Positions 44,831 to 53,016 of a DNA stretch of 64,000 nucleotides are shown piece after piece. A program made the translations under genes and the position numbers. The stretch's first letter is position 1. Each line of letters begins with the position of its first letter. Below the pieces are notes generated by a model. It made no database searches. It worked only from the letters and a program-made list of their open reading frames with translations, and was not told the DNA's origin. This DNA is from Acidovorax_G lacteus (GTDB lineage: Bacteria > Pseudomonadota > Gammaproteobacteria > Burkholderiales > Burkholderiaceae_C). The stretch spans positions 1-64,000 of the forward strand of contig NZ_BAABEX010000007.1 in assembly GCF_039540375.1 (NCBI RefSeq), given 5' to 3'.

Positions 44831-45128
44831 GGCAGCGCTTCCAACGCTTATGCAGGGGCTTGAATATAGCAATGCGCAGCCATCTCGGATGGCGCGACTT
44901 GAAAGGGCTGTGCCGCACCTGCGAGCCGGGTAGACGGCTGGCCGTAAGCGTGCAGCTTTTTTTGCATCTGCCCGCTGTGCACCGCGGTGCAGCGCGCGGG
45001 CACTGTGGCTGTGTACGGCCGCGCCCGCTGGGACGGCACCGCGATGGTGCTTCAGGCCTCATGACTGCAGGCCCACTTCTTGCTGGCATCTGCAGGTGCG
45101 CCCTGCTTCACGGACTGTTGGTGTTTTC

Positions 45129-45142
45129 CCTGTATAGACAGG
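45129..45142 (+). promoter_or_regulatory. HutC-like operator before the ABC importer
   Basis: CCTGTATAGACAGG, a near-perfect palindrome. Its core TGTATAGACA differs in one base from the TGTA-N2-TACA motif described for Pseudomonas HutC, and the same core occurs before hutH. It lies 66 bases ahead of the binding-protein ATG. The rest of 44831-45207 shows no gene. Confidence 0.75.
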
Positions 45143-45207
45143 TATGGCTGACTGGCCATGATGGCAGGGTCTTCATGTGGTCGTTTTTACCGAGAGAGGA
45201 GTTCCCG

Positions 45208-46173
45208 ATGGTGCGTTTCTGGAAGCAAGGGGCGGCTGCGGCCGCTGTGGTGGCGGGCCTGCTGGGGGGCATGGGGAATGCCTTCGCGCAGGAGACCAAG
45301 ATCGTGCTCGGCATGTCGGGCTGGACCGGTTTTGCGCCGCTCACGCTGGCCGACAAGGCGGGCATCTTCAAAAGGCACGGCCTGGATGTCGAGATCAAGA
45401 TGATTCCGCAGAAAGACCGGCACCTGGCGTTGGCGTCCAAGTCCATCCAGTGCGCGGCCACCACGGTGGAAACGCATGTGGCCTGGAACACGAACGGAGT
45501 GCCCATCGTGCAAATCTTCCAGATGGACAAGTCCTTCGGGGCCGATGGCATGGCCGTGCGCGGCAATATCAACAGCTTTGCCGACCTCAAGGGCAAGACC
45601 ATTGGCGTCGATGCGCCCGGCACGGCGCCGTACTTTGGCCTGGCCTGGATGCTGAGCAAAAACGGCATGAGCATGAAAGACGTGAAGACCGTCACACTCT
45701 CGCCGCAAGCCGCTGCCCAGGCCTTTGTGGCGGGCCAGAACGATGCGGCCATGACCTATGAGCCCTACCTGTCCACCGTGCGCGAGAACCCCTCGGCCGG
45801 CAAGATTCTGGCGACCACGCTCGACTACCCGATGGTGATGGACACCGTGGGCTGCGACCCGGCCTGGCTCAAGGCCAATCCCAAGGCCGCACAGGCGCTG
45901 ACCAACGCCTACTTTGCGGCGCTCGAGATGATCAAGGCCGAGCCCGCCAAGTCGCACGAGATCATGGGTGCGGCCGTGAAGCAGACGGGCGAGCAGTTTG
46001 CGAAATCGGCGTCCTTCCTGCGCTGGCAGGACAAGGCGGCCAACCAGAAGTTCTTTGCGGGCGAACTGCAGTCCTTCATGAAGGAGGCCAGTGCCATCTT
46101 GCTGGAGGCCGGCGTGATCCGCAAAGCGCCTGAGGACTTCTCGGCCATGTTCGACGCCAGCTTCATCAAGTGA
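45208..46173 (+). CDS. NitT/TauT-type ABC transporter substrate-binding protein
   Basis: 321 residues with a signal peptide (about 1-27, AFA-QE) and the SsuA/ThiY-like fold: KIVLGMSGWTGFAPLTLADKAGIF, GKTIGVDAPGTAPYFGLAWML, and DAAMTYEPYLSTV. This family binds nitrate, sulfonates, pyrimidine precursors and other small compounds. Here the operator and the downstream hut genes suggest histidine or urocanate as ligand (inference). ATG 45208 has GAGAGAGGA upstream; it is in one operon with the permease (TGATG overlap). Confidence 0.88.
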   Translation: MVRFWKQGAAAAAVVAGLLGGMGNAFAQETKIVLGMSGWTGFAPLTLADKAGIFKRHGLDVEIKMIPQKDRHLALASKSIQCAATTVETHVAWNTNGVPIVQIFQMDKSFGADGMAVRGNINSFADLKGKTIGVDAPGTAPYFGLAWMLSKNGMSMKDVKTVTLSPQAAAQAFVAGQNDAAMTYEPYLSTVRENPSAGKILATTLDYPMVMDTVGCDPAWLKANPKAAQALTNAYFAALEMIKAEPAKSHEIMGAAVKQTGEQFAKSASFLRWQDKAANQKFFAGELQSFMKEASAILLEAGVIRKAPEDFSAMFDASFIK

Positions 46174-47033
46174 TGAGCATGCGCACGGTGCCTTCCACTC
46201 CGGCGGCCCAGGCCGCCGTGCCGGTGGCCGCCACGCCTGCGGCGCGGCGGCGCTCGCTGGCGCCGCTCGAGCCCGTCAGCGCCCGCGCGCGCTGGCTGCT
46301 TGGGCTGGCGTTCTTCGTGCTGTTCTTTGCCGTGTGGGCGGCCTTCACGCTGGGCGGCTACGTGTCGCCCACGTTCCTCGCAAGTCCCGTCACCATGGTG
46401 CGCGAGGGCTGGGCCTTGTTTGCCGAGTACGGCTTCATCAAGGACATCGGCATGACCGTGTGGCGGGTGCTGGGGGGCTTTGTGCTGGCCGCCATCATCG
46501 CGGTGCCTTTGGGCATTGCGATGGGTGCTTACAAGGGCATCGAGGCCTTTTTCGAGCCCTTCATCTCGTTTTGCCGCTACCTGCCGGCCTCGGCCTTCAT
46601 CCCGCTGCTGATCTTGTGGGCGGGCATTGGCGAGGCGCAGAAGATCCTCGTGATCTTCATCGGCTCGGTGTTCCAGATCGTGCTGATGGTGGCCGTCACG
46701 GTGGGCAGCGCGCGGCGCGACCTGGTGGAGGCCGCGTACACGCTGGGCGCGGGCCACCGCGGCATCGTCACGCGGGTGCTGATTCCGGGCGCTGCGCCCG
46801 AGATCGCCGAAACCCTGCGGCTGGTGCTGGGCTGGGCCTGGACGTACGTGATCGTGGCCGAGCTCATTGGCTCTTCGAGCGGCATCGGCCACATGATCAC
46901 CGACAGCCAGGCGCTGCTGAACACGGGTCAGATCATCTTCGGCATCATCGTCATCGGCCTTATCGGTCTGGTGTCGGACTTCGCCTTCAAGGCGGCCAAC
47001 CGCCGCATCTTCGCCTGGAGCTATCTGCGATGA
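46173..47033 (+). CDS. NitT/TauT-type ABC transporter permease
   Basis: 286 residues, BPD_transp_1 fold with about six helices after an Ala/Pro/Arg-rich N-terminus of about 40 residues; the EAA-type loop is YTLGAGHRGIVTRVLIPGAAPEI. It forms the channel of the putative histidine/urocanate importer. ATG 46173 shares bases with the binding-protein stop; its stop overlaps the ATPase start (ATGA). Confidence 0.9.
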   Translation: MSMRTVPSTPAAQAAVPVAATPAARRRSLAPLEPVSARARWLLGLAFFVLFFAVWAAFTLGGYVSPTFLASPVTMVREGWALFAEYGFIKDIGMTVWRVLGGFVLAAIIAVPLGIAMGAYKGIEAFFEPFISFCRYLPASAFIPLLILWAGIGEAQKILVIFIGSVFQIVLMVAVTVGSARRDLVEAAYTLGAGHRGIVTRVLIPGAAPEIAETLRLVLGWAWTYVIVAELIGSSSGIGHMITDSQALLNTGQIIFGIIVIGLIGLVSDFAFKAANRRIFAWSYLR

Positions 47034-47809
47034 GCCATGTTTCGATTGAAGGGGTCTCGCGGGTGTTCGACACCGGCCGGGGCCAGCGCACGCAGGCCCT
47101 GTTGCCGGTGGACTTCAAGGTGCGCGACAACGATTTCGTGACCATCCTCGGTCCCTCGGGTTGCGGCAAATCGACGCTGCTGCGCATCGTGGCGGGGCTG
47201 GACCAGGCCAGCACGGGGCGTGTGCTGCTCGACGGTGCGCCGGTGGATGGCCCCGGGGCCGACCGCGGCATGGTGTTCCAGAGCTACACGCTCTTTCCCT
47301 GGCTGACCATCGAGCAGAACATCCGCTTCGGTCTGCGCGAGCGGGGCATGCCTGAGGCGCAACAGAAGGAGCGCGCGGCCTACTTCATCGCCAAGGTGGG
47401 GCTGCGCGGCTTTGAGCAGCATTACCCCAAGCAGCTGTCGGGTGGCATGCAGCAGCGCACGGCCATTGCGCGCGCGCTGGCCAACGACCCCAAGATCCTG
47501 CTGATGGACGAGCCGTTTGGCGCACTCGACAACCAGACGCGTGTGCTCATGCAGGAGCTGCTGCTCAGCATCTGGGAGGCCGAGCGCAAGACGGTGCTGT
47601 TCGTCACGCACGACATCGACGAAGCCATCTTCATGGCCAACCGCGTGGCGGTGTTCAGCGCGCGGCCCGGGCGCATCAAAACCGAACTCGCGGTCGATCT
47701 GCCGCACCCGCGGCACTACACCGTCAAGACCACGCCTGCATTCATGGAGCTCAAGGCCCGGCTGACCGAAGAGATCCGCGCCGAGTCCATGGCCGCTGAC
47801 GCGCACTGA
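47030..47809 (+). CDS. NitT/TauT-type ABC transporter ATPase
   Basis: 259 residues with Walker A GPSGCGKST, Q-loop FQSYTLFPW, signature LSGGMQQR, Walker B ILLMDEPFGALD and the switch His in VTHDIDEA. It powers the importer encoded just upstream. Its start overlaps the permease stop, and hutC follows 14 bases after its stop, tying transport and regulation together in one transcript. Confidence 0.93.
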   Translation: MSHVSIEGVSRVFDTGRGQRTQALLPVDFKVRDNDFVTILGPSGCGKSTLLRIVAGLDQASTGRVLLDGAPVDGPGADRGMVFQSYTLFPWLTIEQNIRFGLRERGMPEAQQKERAAYFIAKVGLRGFEQHYPKQLSGGMQQRTAIARALANDPKILLMDEPFGALDNQTRVLMQELLLSIWEAERKTVLFVTHDIDEAIFMANRVAVFSARPGRIKTELAVDLPHPRHYTVKTTPAFMELKARLTEEIRAESMAADAH

Positions 47810-47823
47810 GGCAAGATCGCCGC

Positions 47824-48711
47824 ATGCCCCGATCCTCTGCCCCTAAGACCGCACGGCCTGCCCGCAAAGCCGTGCCTGCCACGCCCGCTGCACGCAAGCC
47901 GGTTGCGGCCGCTGCAAGCCCTGCGCGCCGCGCTGCGTCAGCGCCCCGGCGCGAGGGCGCATCCCCCGCCCAACCCATGGCCGGCGCGCCTGCAGCAGCG
48001 CTGTACCAGCAGCTCAAGGATTTTGTGGTGCGCAAGATCCAGGAGGGCGTGTGGCAGCCCGGCGACCGCCTGCCGTCTGAGAGCGAACTGGTCACGCAGT
48101 TCGGCATGTCGCGCATGACCGTGAACCGCGCGCTGCGCGAACTGTCGGAGCAAGGCCGCATCGTGCGTGTGGCCGGCGTGGGCAGCTTTGTGGCCGAAGA
48201 CAAGCCCCAGTCCACGCTGCTGCAGATCGCCAACCTGGCCAGCGAAATCCGCCAGCGCGGGCACGACTACCGCTGCGACGTGCTGGTGGTCGAGCGCGTG
48301 TCGGCCGCGCTGGAAGTGGCCGCGGCGCTGGATGTGCGCACCGGCGACTCGGTGTTCCACACCCTGTGCGTGCACCGCGAAGACGGCGTGCCCGTGCAGC
48401 TCGAAGACCGCTACGTGAACCCGGCCATGGTGCCGCAGTTCGGTGCGCAGGATTTTGCGCAGCTGCAGCCCTCGGAGTACCTGGTGCGCAACGTGCCGTT
48501 CGACCAGATCGAGCATGTGGTGGACGCTGTGATGCCCACACCCGAACAGGCCGCACTGCTGGAAATGCCCGTGGGCGAGCCCTGCCTGCTGCTCACGCGG
48601 CGCACGTGGTCGCGTGGCGCGGTGATCACGCTGGTGCGCTGCCTGCACCCGGCCACGCGTTACCGGCTGGGCAGCCGCTTTCGCGCCGACGGGCACCCGC
48701 TCAACGGCTGA
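47824..48711 (+). CDS. hutC: Histidine utilization repressor HutC
   Basis: 295 residues. A GntR-type winged helix (about 58-125, LPSESELVTQFGMSRMTVNRALREL) and a UTRA effector domain (about 145-290) that binds urocanate in HutC proteins, releasing the operator. Oddly, it has an extra N-terminal tail of about 55 residues rich in Ala, Pro, Lys and Arg. Likely sites are TGTATA-type palindromes before the importer and before hutH; hutC itself is co-transcribed with the importer, giving autoregulation. Confidence 0.93.
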   Translation: MPRSSAPKTARPARKAVPATPAARKPVAAAASPARRAASAPRREGASPAQPMAGAPAAALYQQLKDFVVRKIQEGVWQPGDRLPSESELVTQFGMSRMTVNRALRELSEQGRIVRVAGVGSFVAEDKPQSTLLQIANLASEIRQRGHDYRCDVLVVERVSAALEVAAALDVRTGDSVFHTLCVHREDGVPVQLEDRYVNPAMVPQFGAQDFAQLQPSEYLVRNVPFDQIEHVVDAVMPTPEQAALLEMPVGEPCLLLTRRTWSRGAVITLVRCLHPATRYRLGSRFRADGHPLNG

Positions 48712-48761
48712 ACGGCCGCTGCGGGCCCGGCCCGATTGCATGGTTTTGCGCTGCGTGATAC

Positions 48762-48784
48762 GCTTGTATGAGCTTGTATATACA
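48762..48784 (+). promoter_or_regulatory. HutC operator before hutH
   Basis: TGTATATACA (48775-48784) is an exact TGTA-N2-TACA palindrome. The word gcttgtat occurs at 48762-48769 and again at 48772-48779, ten bases apart, one helical turn. The site ends ten bases before the hutH ATG, so binding would block transcription into the gene. Confidence 0.82.
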
Positions 48785-48794
48785 GGACTGATTC

Positions 48795-50420
48795 ATGACC
48801 CTGGCCACCCCTGAAATCCAGCGCCCCGCCGCCGTGGGCGCTACCGCCGACACGGCCACAGCGTTGGTGCTGCAGCCCGGCCACGTGACGCTTGCGCAGC
48901 TGCGCCGTATTGCCGCTGGAGGCGTGCGCCTGCAGCTCGATGCCTCGGCGCAGGATGCGCTGCTGCAGTCGCAGGCCGTGGTGCAGCGCATCGTGGACGA
49001 AGACCAGGTGGTCTATGGCATCAACACCGGCTTTGGCAAGCTCGCGAGCACCAAGATCGCGCACGACCGGCTGGCCGAACTGCAGCGTAATCTGGTGCTG
49101 TCGCACAGCGTGGGCACGGGCGACCCGCTGCCCGACGCCGTAGTGCGCCTGGTGCTGGCCACCAAGGCTGTGAGCCTGGCGCGCGGCCATTCGGGCGTGC
49201 GGCCCGCGCTGGTGGATGCGCTGATCGCGCTGGCCAATGCCGAAGTGCTGCCCGTGATCCCGGCCAAGGGCTCGGTGGGCGCCTCGGGCGACCTCGCGCC
49301 GCTGGCGCACCTGGCCTGCGTGCTGATTGGCGAAGGCCAGGCCAAGGTGCAAGGCCGGGTGGTGAGTGGCCGCGAGGCCATGGCCGCTGTGGGCCTTGCG
49401 CCCTTCGTGCTCGGGCCCAAAGAAGGGCTGGCGCTGCTCAATGGCACGCAGGTGTCCACCGCGCTGGCGCTGGCCGGGCTGTTCGGGGCCGAGGACGTGT
49501 TTGCCGCCGCGCTGGTGTCGGGCGCGCTGTCGCTCGAAGCCATCAAGGGCTCGGTCAAGCCGTTTGACGCGCGCATCCACGAGGCCCGCGGCCAGCCCGG
49601 GCAGATCGCCGTGGCCGCGGCCGTGCGGGCTTTGCTCGAGGGCAGCGAGATCGACCCTTCGCACCCGCACTGCGGCCGCGTGCAAGACCCGTATTCCATC
49701 CGCTGCATTCCGCAGGTGATGGGCGCGTGCCTGGACAACCTGCACCACGCCGCCCGCGTGCTGCGCATTGAAGCCAACGCCGCGTCGGACAACCCGCTGG
49801 TGTTCACCGACACGGGCGAAGTGATCTCGGGCGGCAACTTCCACGCCGAGCCCATGGCCTTTGCGGCCGACATCATTGCGCTGGCCGTGGCCGAGATCGG
49901 CGCCATCACCGAACGTCGCCTGGCCCTGCTGCTCGACCCCGGCCTGTCGGGCCTGCCGCCATTTTTGGTGCGCGACAGCGGCGTGAACTCGGGCTTCATG
50001 ATTGCGCAGGTGACGGCCGCCGCCCTGGCCGCCGAAAACCAGTGCCACGCACACCCCAGCAGCGTGACCAGCCTGCCCACGTCGGCCAACCAGGAAGACC
50101 ATGTCTCCATGGCCACGCACGGCGCGCGCCGCCTGGCGGACATGGTGCGCAACACGGCGGTCATTGTGGGCATTGAGGCCATGGCCGCCGCACAGGGGCT
50201 GGAGTTTGACCGCCGCCCCGATGCCGTTGCACCGGGCCGCTGGCTGCCCAGCTCGCCGCTGATGGAGGCGCAGTTTGCCGCCATCCGCACGCGCGTGGCG
50301 TTTCTGGAGCAGGACCGCTACCTCGCGCCCGACATCGAGGCCATGCGCCTGTGGGCCCAGCAGGCCGACTGGCCTGCACCGCTGCTGGCCTGCCTGCCCA
50401 GCCACGCGCCCCGCGCCTGA
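48795..50420 (+). CDS. hutH: Histidine ammonia-lyase
   Basis: 541 residues. It turns histidine into urocanate and ammonia. The autocatalytic MIO cofactor forms from A163-S164-G165 in GSVGASGDLAPL; NTGFGKL, the SVTSLPTSANQEDHVSM stretch and other lyase motifs are present. The N-terminus has about 25 residues more than Pseudomonas HutH. First gene downstream of the second operator; hutU follows after 47 bases. Confidence 0.97.
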   Translation: MTLATPEIQRPAAVGATADTATALVLQPGHVTLAQLRRIAAGGVRLQLDASAQDALLQSQAVVQRIVDEDQVVYGINTGFGKLASTKIAHDRLAELQRNLVLSHSVGTGDPLPDAVVRLVLATKAVSLARGHSGVRPALVDALIALANAEVLPVIPAKGSVGASGDLAPLAHLACVLIGEGQAKVQGRVVSGREAMAAVGLAPFVLGPKEGLALLNGTQVSTALALAGLFGAEDVFAAALVSGALSLEAIKGSVKPFDARIHEARGQPGQIAVAAAVRALLEGSEIDPSHPHCGRVQDPYSIRCIPQVMGACLDNLHHAARVLRIEANAASDNPLVFTDTGEVISGGNFHAEPMAFAADIIALAVAEIGAITERRLALLLDPGLSGLPPFLVRDSGVNSGFMIAQVTAAALAAENQCHAHPSSVTSLPTSANQEDHVSMATHGARRLADMVRNTAVIVGIEAMAAAQGLEFDRRPDAVAPGRWLPSSPLMEAQFAAIRTRVAFLEQDRYLAPDIEAMRLWAQQADWPAPLLACLPSHAPRA

Positions 50421-50467
50421 CTTGTTTTGTCGTCCCCCGTCCACCGATTTCACGTCCGGAGAGCCCC

Positions 50468-52222
50468 ATGAACGCCAACGACGCCATCCTCCACGCCGCC
50501 CAGGCCACCGCCGCTGCGGCCGACCCGCGCCATGACCCCACCCGCGTGGTGCGCGCCCCGCGCGGCAGCCAGCTCACCTGCAAGAACTGGCTCATCGAAG
50601 CGGCCTACCGCATGATCCAGAACAACCTCGACCCCGAGGTGGCCGAGCGCCCGCAAGACCTGGTGGTGTACGGCGGCATTGGCCGCGCGGCGCGCAACTG
50701 GGAATGCTTTGACCAGATCCTCGCCTCGCTCAAGGATCTGAATGAGGACGAGTCGCTGCTCATCCAGTCGGGCAAGCCCGTGGGCGTGTTCAAGACCCAC
50801 GCCAACGCCCCGCGCGTGCTGCTGGCCAACAGCAACCTGGTGCCCAAGTGGGCCACGTGGGAGCACTTCAGCGAGCTGGACCGCAAGGGCCTGTTCATGT
50901 ATGGCCAGATGACGGCGGGCAGCTGGATCTACATCGGCACGCAGGGCATCGTGCAGGGCACCTACGAGACCTTTGCCGAAGCCGCGCGCCAGCACTTCGG
51001 CGGCTCGCTCGCGGGCCGTTGGATTCTGACGGCCGGCCTGGGCGGCATGGGCGGCGCGCAGCCGCTGGCCGCCACCTTTGCGGGCGCGGTGTCGCTCAAC
51101 ATCGAATGCCAGCAAAGCAGCATCGACTTCCGCCTGCGCACGCGCTATGTGGACAAGCAGGCGCGCGACATCGACCACGCGTTTGAACTCATCCAGCAGC
51201 ACACGGCGGCCCAAGAGGCGGTGTCGATTGCGCTGCTGGGCAACGCCGCCGAGATCCTGCCCGAGCTGGTGCGCCGTGCCAAGGCCGGTGGCTTGAAGCC
51301 CGACCTGGTGACCGACCAGACCTCGGCCCACGACCTGGTCCACGGCTACCTGCCCGCAGGCTGGACGGTGGCGCAGTGGCGCGCGGCCCAGCAAGACCCG
51401 GCGCAGCACGCTGCTCTCAAAAAGGCCGCGGCCCAGTCGTGTGCGGCCCATGTGCGCGCCATGCTCGACTTCCAGCACATGGGCATCCCGGTGGTGGACT
51501 ATGGCAACAACATCCGCCAGGTGGCGTTTGACGAAGGCGTGAAGGACGCGTTTGACTTCCCCGGCTTTGTGCCCGCCTACATCCGCCCGCTGTTCTGCGA
51601 GGGCAAGGGCCCGTTCCGCTGGGTGGCGCTGTCGGGCGATCCGGAAGACATCCGCAAGACCGACGCCAAGATCAAGGAACTGTTCCCCGAGAACAAGCAC
51701 GTGCACCGCTGGCTGGATATGGCGGGCGAGCGCATCGCCTTCCAGGGCCTGCCCGCACGCATCTGCTGGCTGGGCCTGGGCGAGCGCCACATCGCGGGCC
51801 TGGCCTTCAACGAGATGGTGAAGAACGGCGAGCTCAAAGCCCCCATCGTGATCGGCCGCGACCACCTGGACACCGGTAGCGTGGCCAGCCCCAACCGCGA
51901 GACCGAAGGCATGCAGGACGGCACCGACGCCGTGAGCGACTGGCCGTTGCTCAACGCGCTGCTCAACACCGCGGGCGGTGCCACCTGGGTCAGCCTGCAC
52001 CACGGCGGTGGCGTGGGCATGGGCTACTCGCAGCATTCGGGCATGGTCATCGTGGCCGATGGCACCGACGCTGCGGCCGAGCGCCTGGCGCGCGTGCTGG
52101 TGAACGACTGCGGCAGCGGCGTGATGCGCCATGCCGATGCGGGCTATGCCCTGGCGGTGGAAACGGCCCAGAAGCAGGGCCTGAAGCTGCCCATGGTGCC
52201 GGGCGCCCACGGGGTGCGCTGA
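50468..52222 (+). CDS. hutU: Urocanate hydratase
   Basis: 584 residues. It hydrates urocanate to imidazolonepropionate with a tightly bound NAD; the Rossmann motif GLGGMGGAQPLA and the GRDHLDTGSVASPNRETEGM region, which is near the active site, are visible. ATG 50468 follows a GGAGAG. Its stop overlaps the hutD start (TGATG). Confidence 0.97.
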   Translation: MNANDAILHAAQATAAAADPRHDPTRVVRAPRGSQLTCKNWLIEAAYRMIQNNLDPEVAERPQDLVVYGGIGRAARNWECFDQILASLKDLNEDESLLIQSGKPVGVFKTHANAPRVLLANSNLVPKWATWEHFSELDRKGLFMYGQMTAGSWIYIGTQGIVQGTYETFAEAARQHFGGSLAGRWILTAGLGGMGGAQPLAATFAGAVSLNIECQQSSIDFRLRTRYVDKQARDIDHAFELIQQHTAAQEAVSIALLGNAAEILPELVRRAKAGGLKPDLVTDQTSAHDLVHGYLPAGWTVAQWRAAQQDPAQHAALKKAAAQSCAAHVRAMLDFQHMGIPVVDYGNNIRQVAFDEGVKDAFDFPGFVPAYIRPLFCEGKGPFRWVALSGDPEDIRKTDAKIKELFPENKHVHRWLDMAGERIAFQGLPARICWLGLGERHIAGLAFNEMVKNGELKAPIVIGRDHLDTGSVASPNRETEGMQDGTDAVSDWPLLNALLNTAGGATWVSLHHGGGVGMGYSQHSGMVIVADGTDAAAERLARVLVNDCGSGVMRHADAGYALAVETAQKQGLKLPMVPGAHGVR

Positions 52223-52950
52223 TGCCAAGCTCCGCCCGCCAGGCCGAGCCGCCTGCACACGCCGCAGGCGGCAGCATGCCCGCTGCGGACGCGGCCGCCG
52301 CTGCGCTGCCGCAGGCCGGCGGGCTGCAGTGGTTCGACCTGCGCACCGTGCCCGCCACGCCCTGGAAGAATGGCGGCGGCAGCACGCGCGAGCTGGTCTG
52401 CTGGCCGCCCGGCGCGGGCACCGACGCCTTCGGCTGGCGCGTGAGCGTGGCGCGCATTGCCACGCCCGGGCCGTTTTCGCAGTTTGCGGGGGTGGACCGG
52501 CAGATCATGCTGCTCGATGGCGACGGCGTGACCCTGCACAGCGAGGACGCAGCCCTGCAACACCGCCTGCAGCAGCGGTGGCAGCCCTGGGGTTTTGCAG
52601 GCGAGCAAGCGCTCGATTGCCGCCTGATCGGCGGGCCCTCCACCGACTTCAACCTGATGCTGCGCCGCGGCCACTGGCAGGGCGCCATGCGGGTGCTGCA
52701 TGAGGCCTGCACCGTGGGCGCGGCCGGTGCCGGGCTCTGCCTGGTGCTGCAGGGCCAGTGGGCCGTGCTGGGCGGCGACAGGGCCCGCGTGCTGCACGCA
52801 GGCCAGGGCCTGTGGTGGCCCGCGCCGCCCGGCGCGCGGGTGCTGCAGCCACTGCACCCCCTGTCGCCCGAGATGGCGGCCGCACAACCGTTTGCGCCCG
52901 ACGCGCGGCCCGCGCTGGTGTGGGTGGATGTGCAGCCAGTCCGTTCTTAG
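52222..52950 (+). CDS. hutD: HutD family protein
   Basis: 242 residues; bicupin-like HutD, starting its conserved core at WFDLRTVPATPWKNGGGSTREL. HutD is widespread in hut operons and is thought to set an upper limit on pathway activity; no enzymatic role is proven. An Ala/Pro-rich stretch of about 35 residues precedes the core. A 49-nt repeat lies between it and hutI. Confidence 0.9.
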   Translation: MPSSARQAEPPAHAAGGSMPAADAAAAALPQAGGLQWFDLRTVPATPWKNGGGSTRELVCWPPGAGTDAFGWRVSVARIATPGPFSQFAGVDRQIMLLDGDGVTLHSEDAALQHRLQQRWQPWGFAGEQALDCRLIGGPSTDFNLMLRRGHWQGAMRVLHEACTVGAAGAGLCLVLQGQWAVLGGDRARVLHAGQGLWWPAPPGARVLQPLHPLSPEMAAAQPFAPDARPALVWVDVQPVRS

Positions 52951-52957
52951 CCAGAAT

Positions 52958-53006
52958 GGCTGCCTGTGCTGAATAATCAAGCACAAGCAGCTATCAAAAA
53001 TATAGC
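52958..53006 (-). repeat. 49-nt two-hairpin intergenic repeat, copy 5, inside the hut operon
   Basis: The only copy in minus orientation: on that strand module 1 is GCTAT-atttttg-ATAGC and module 2 is the TGCTTGTGCTTGA/TCAGCACAGGCA-like stem, with mismatches. It fills the space between hutD and hutI, ending 10 bases before the hutI ATG. Confidence 0.85.
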
Positions 53007-53016
53007 ATCAGGTGCC

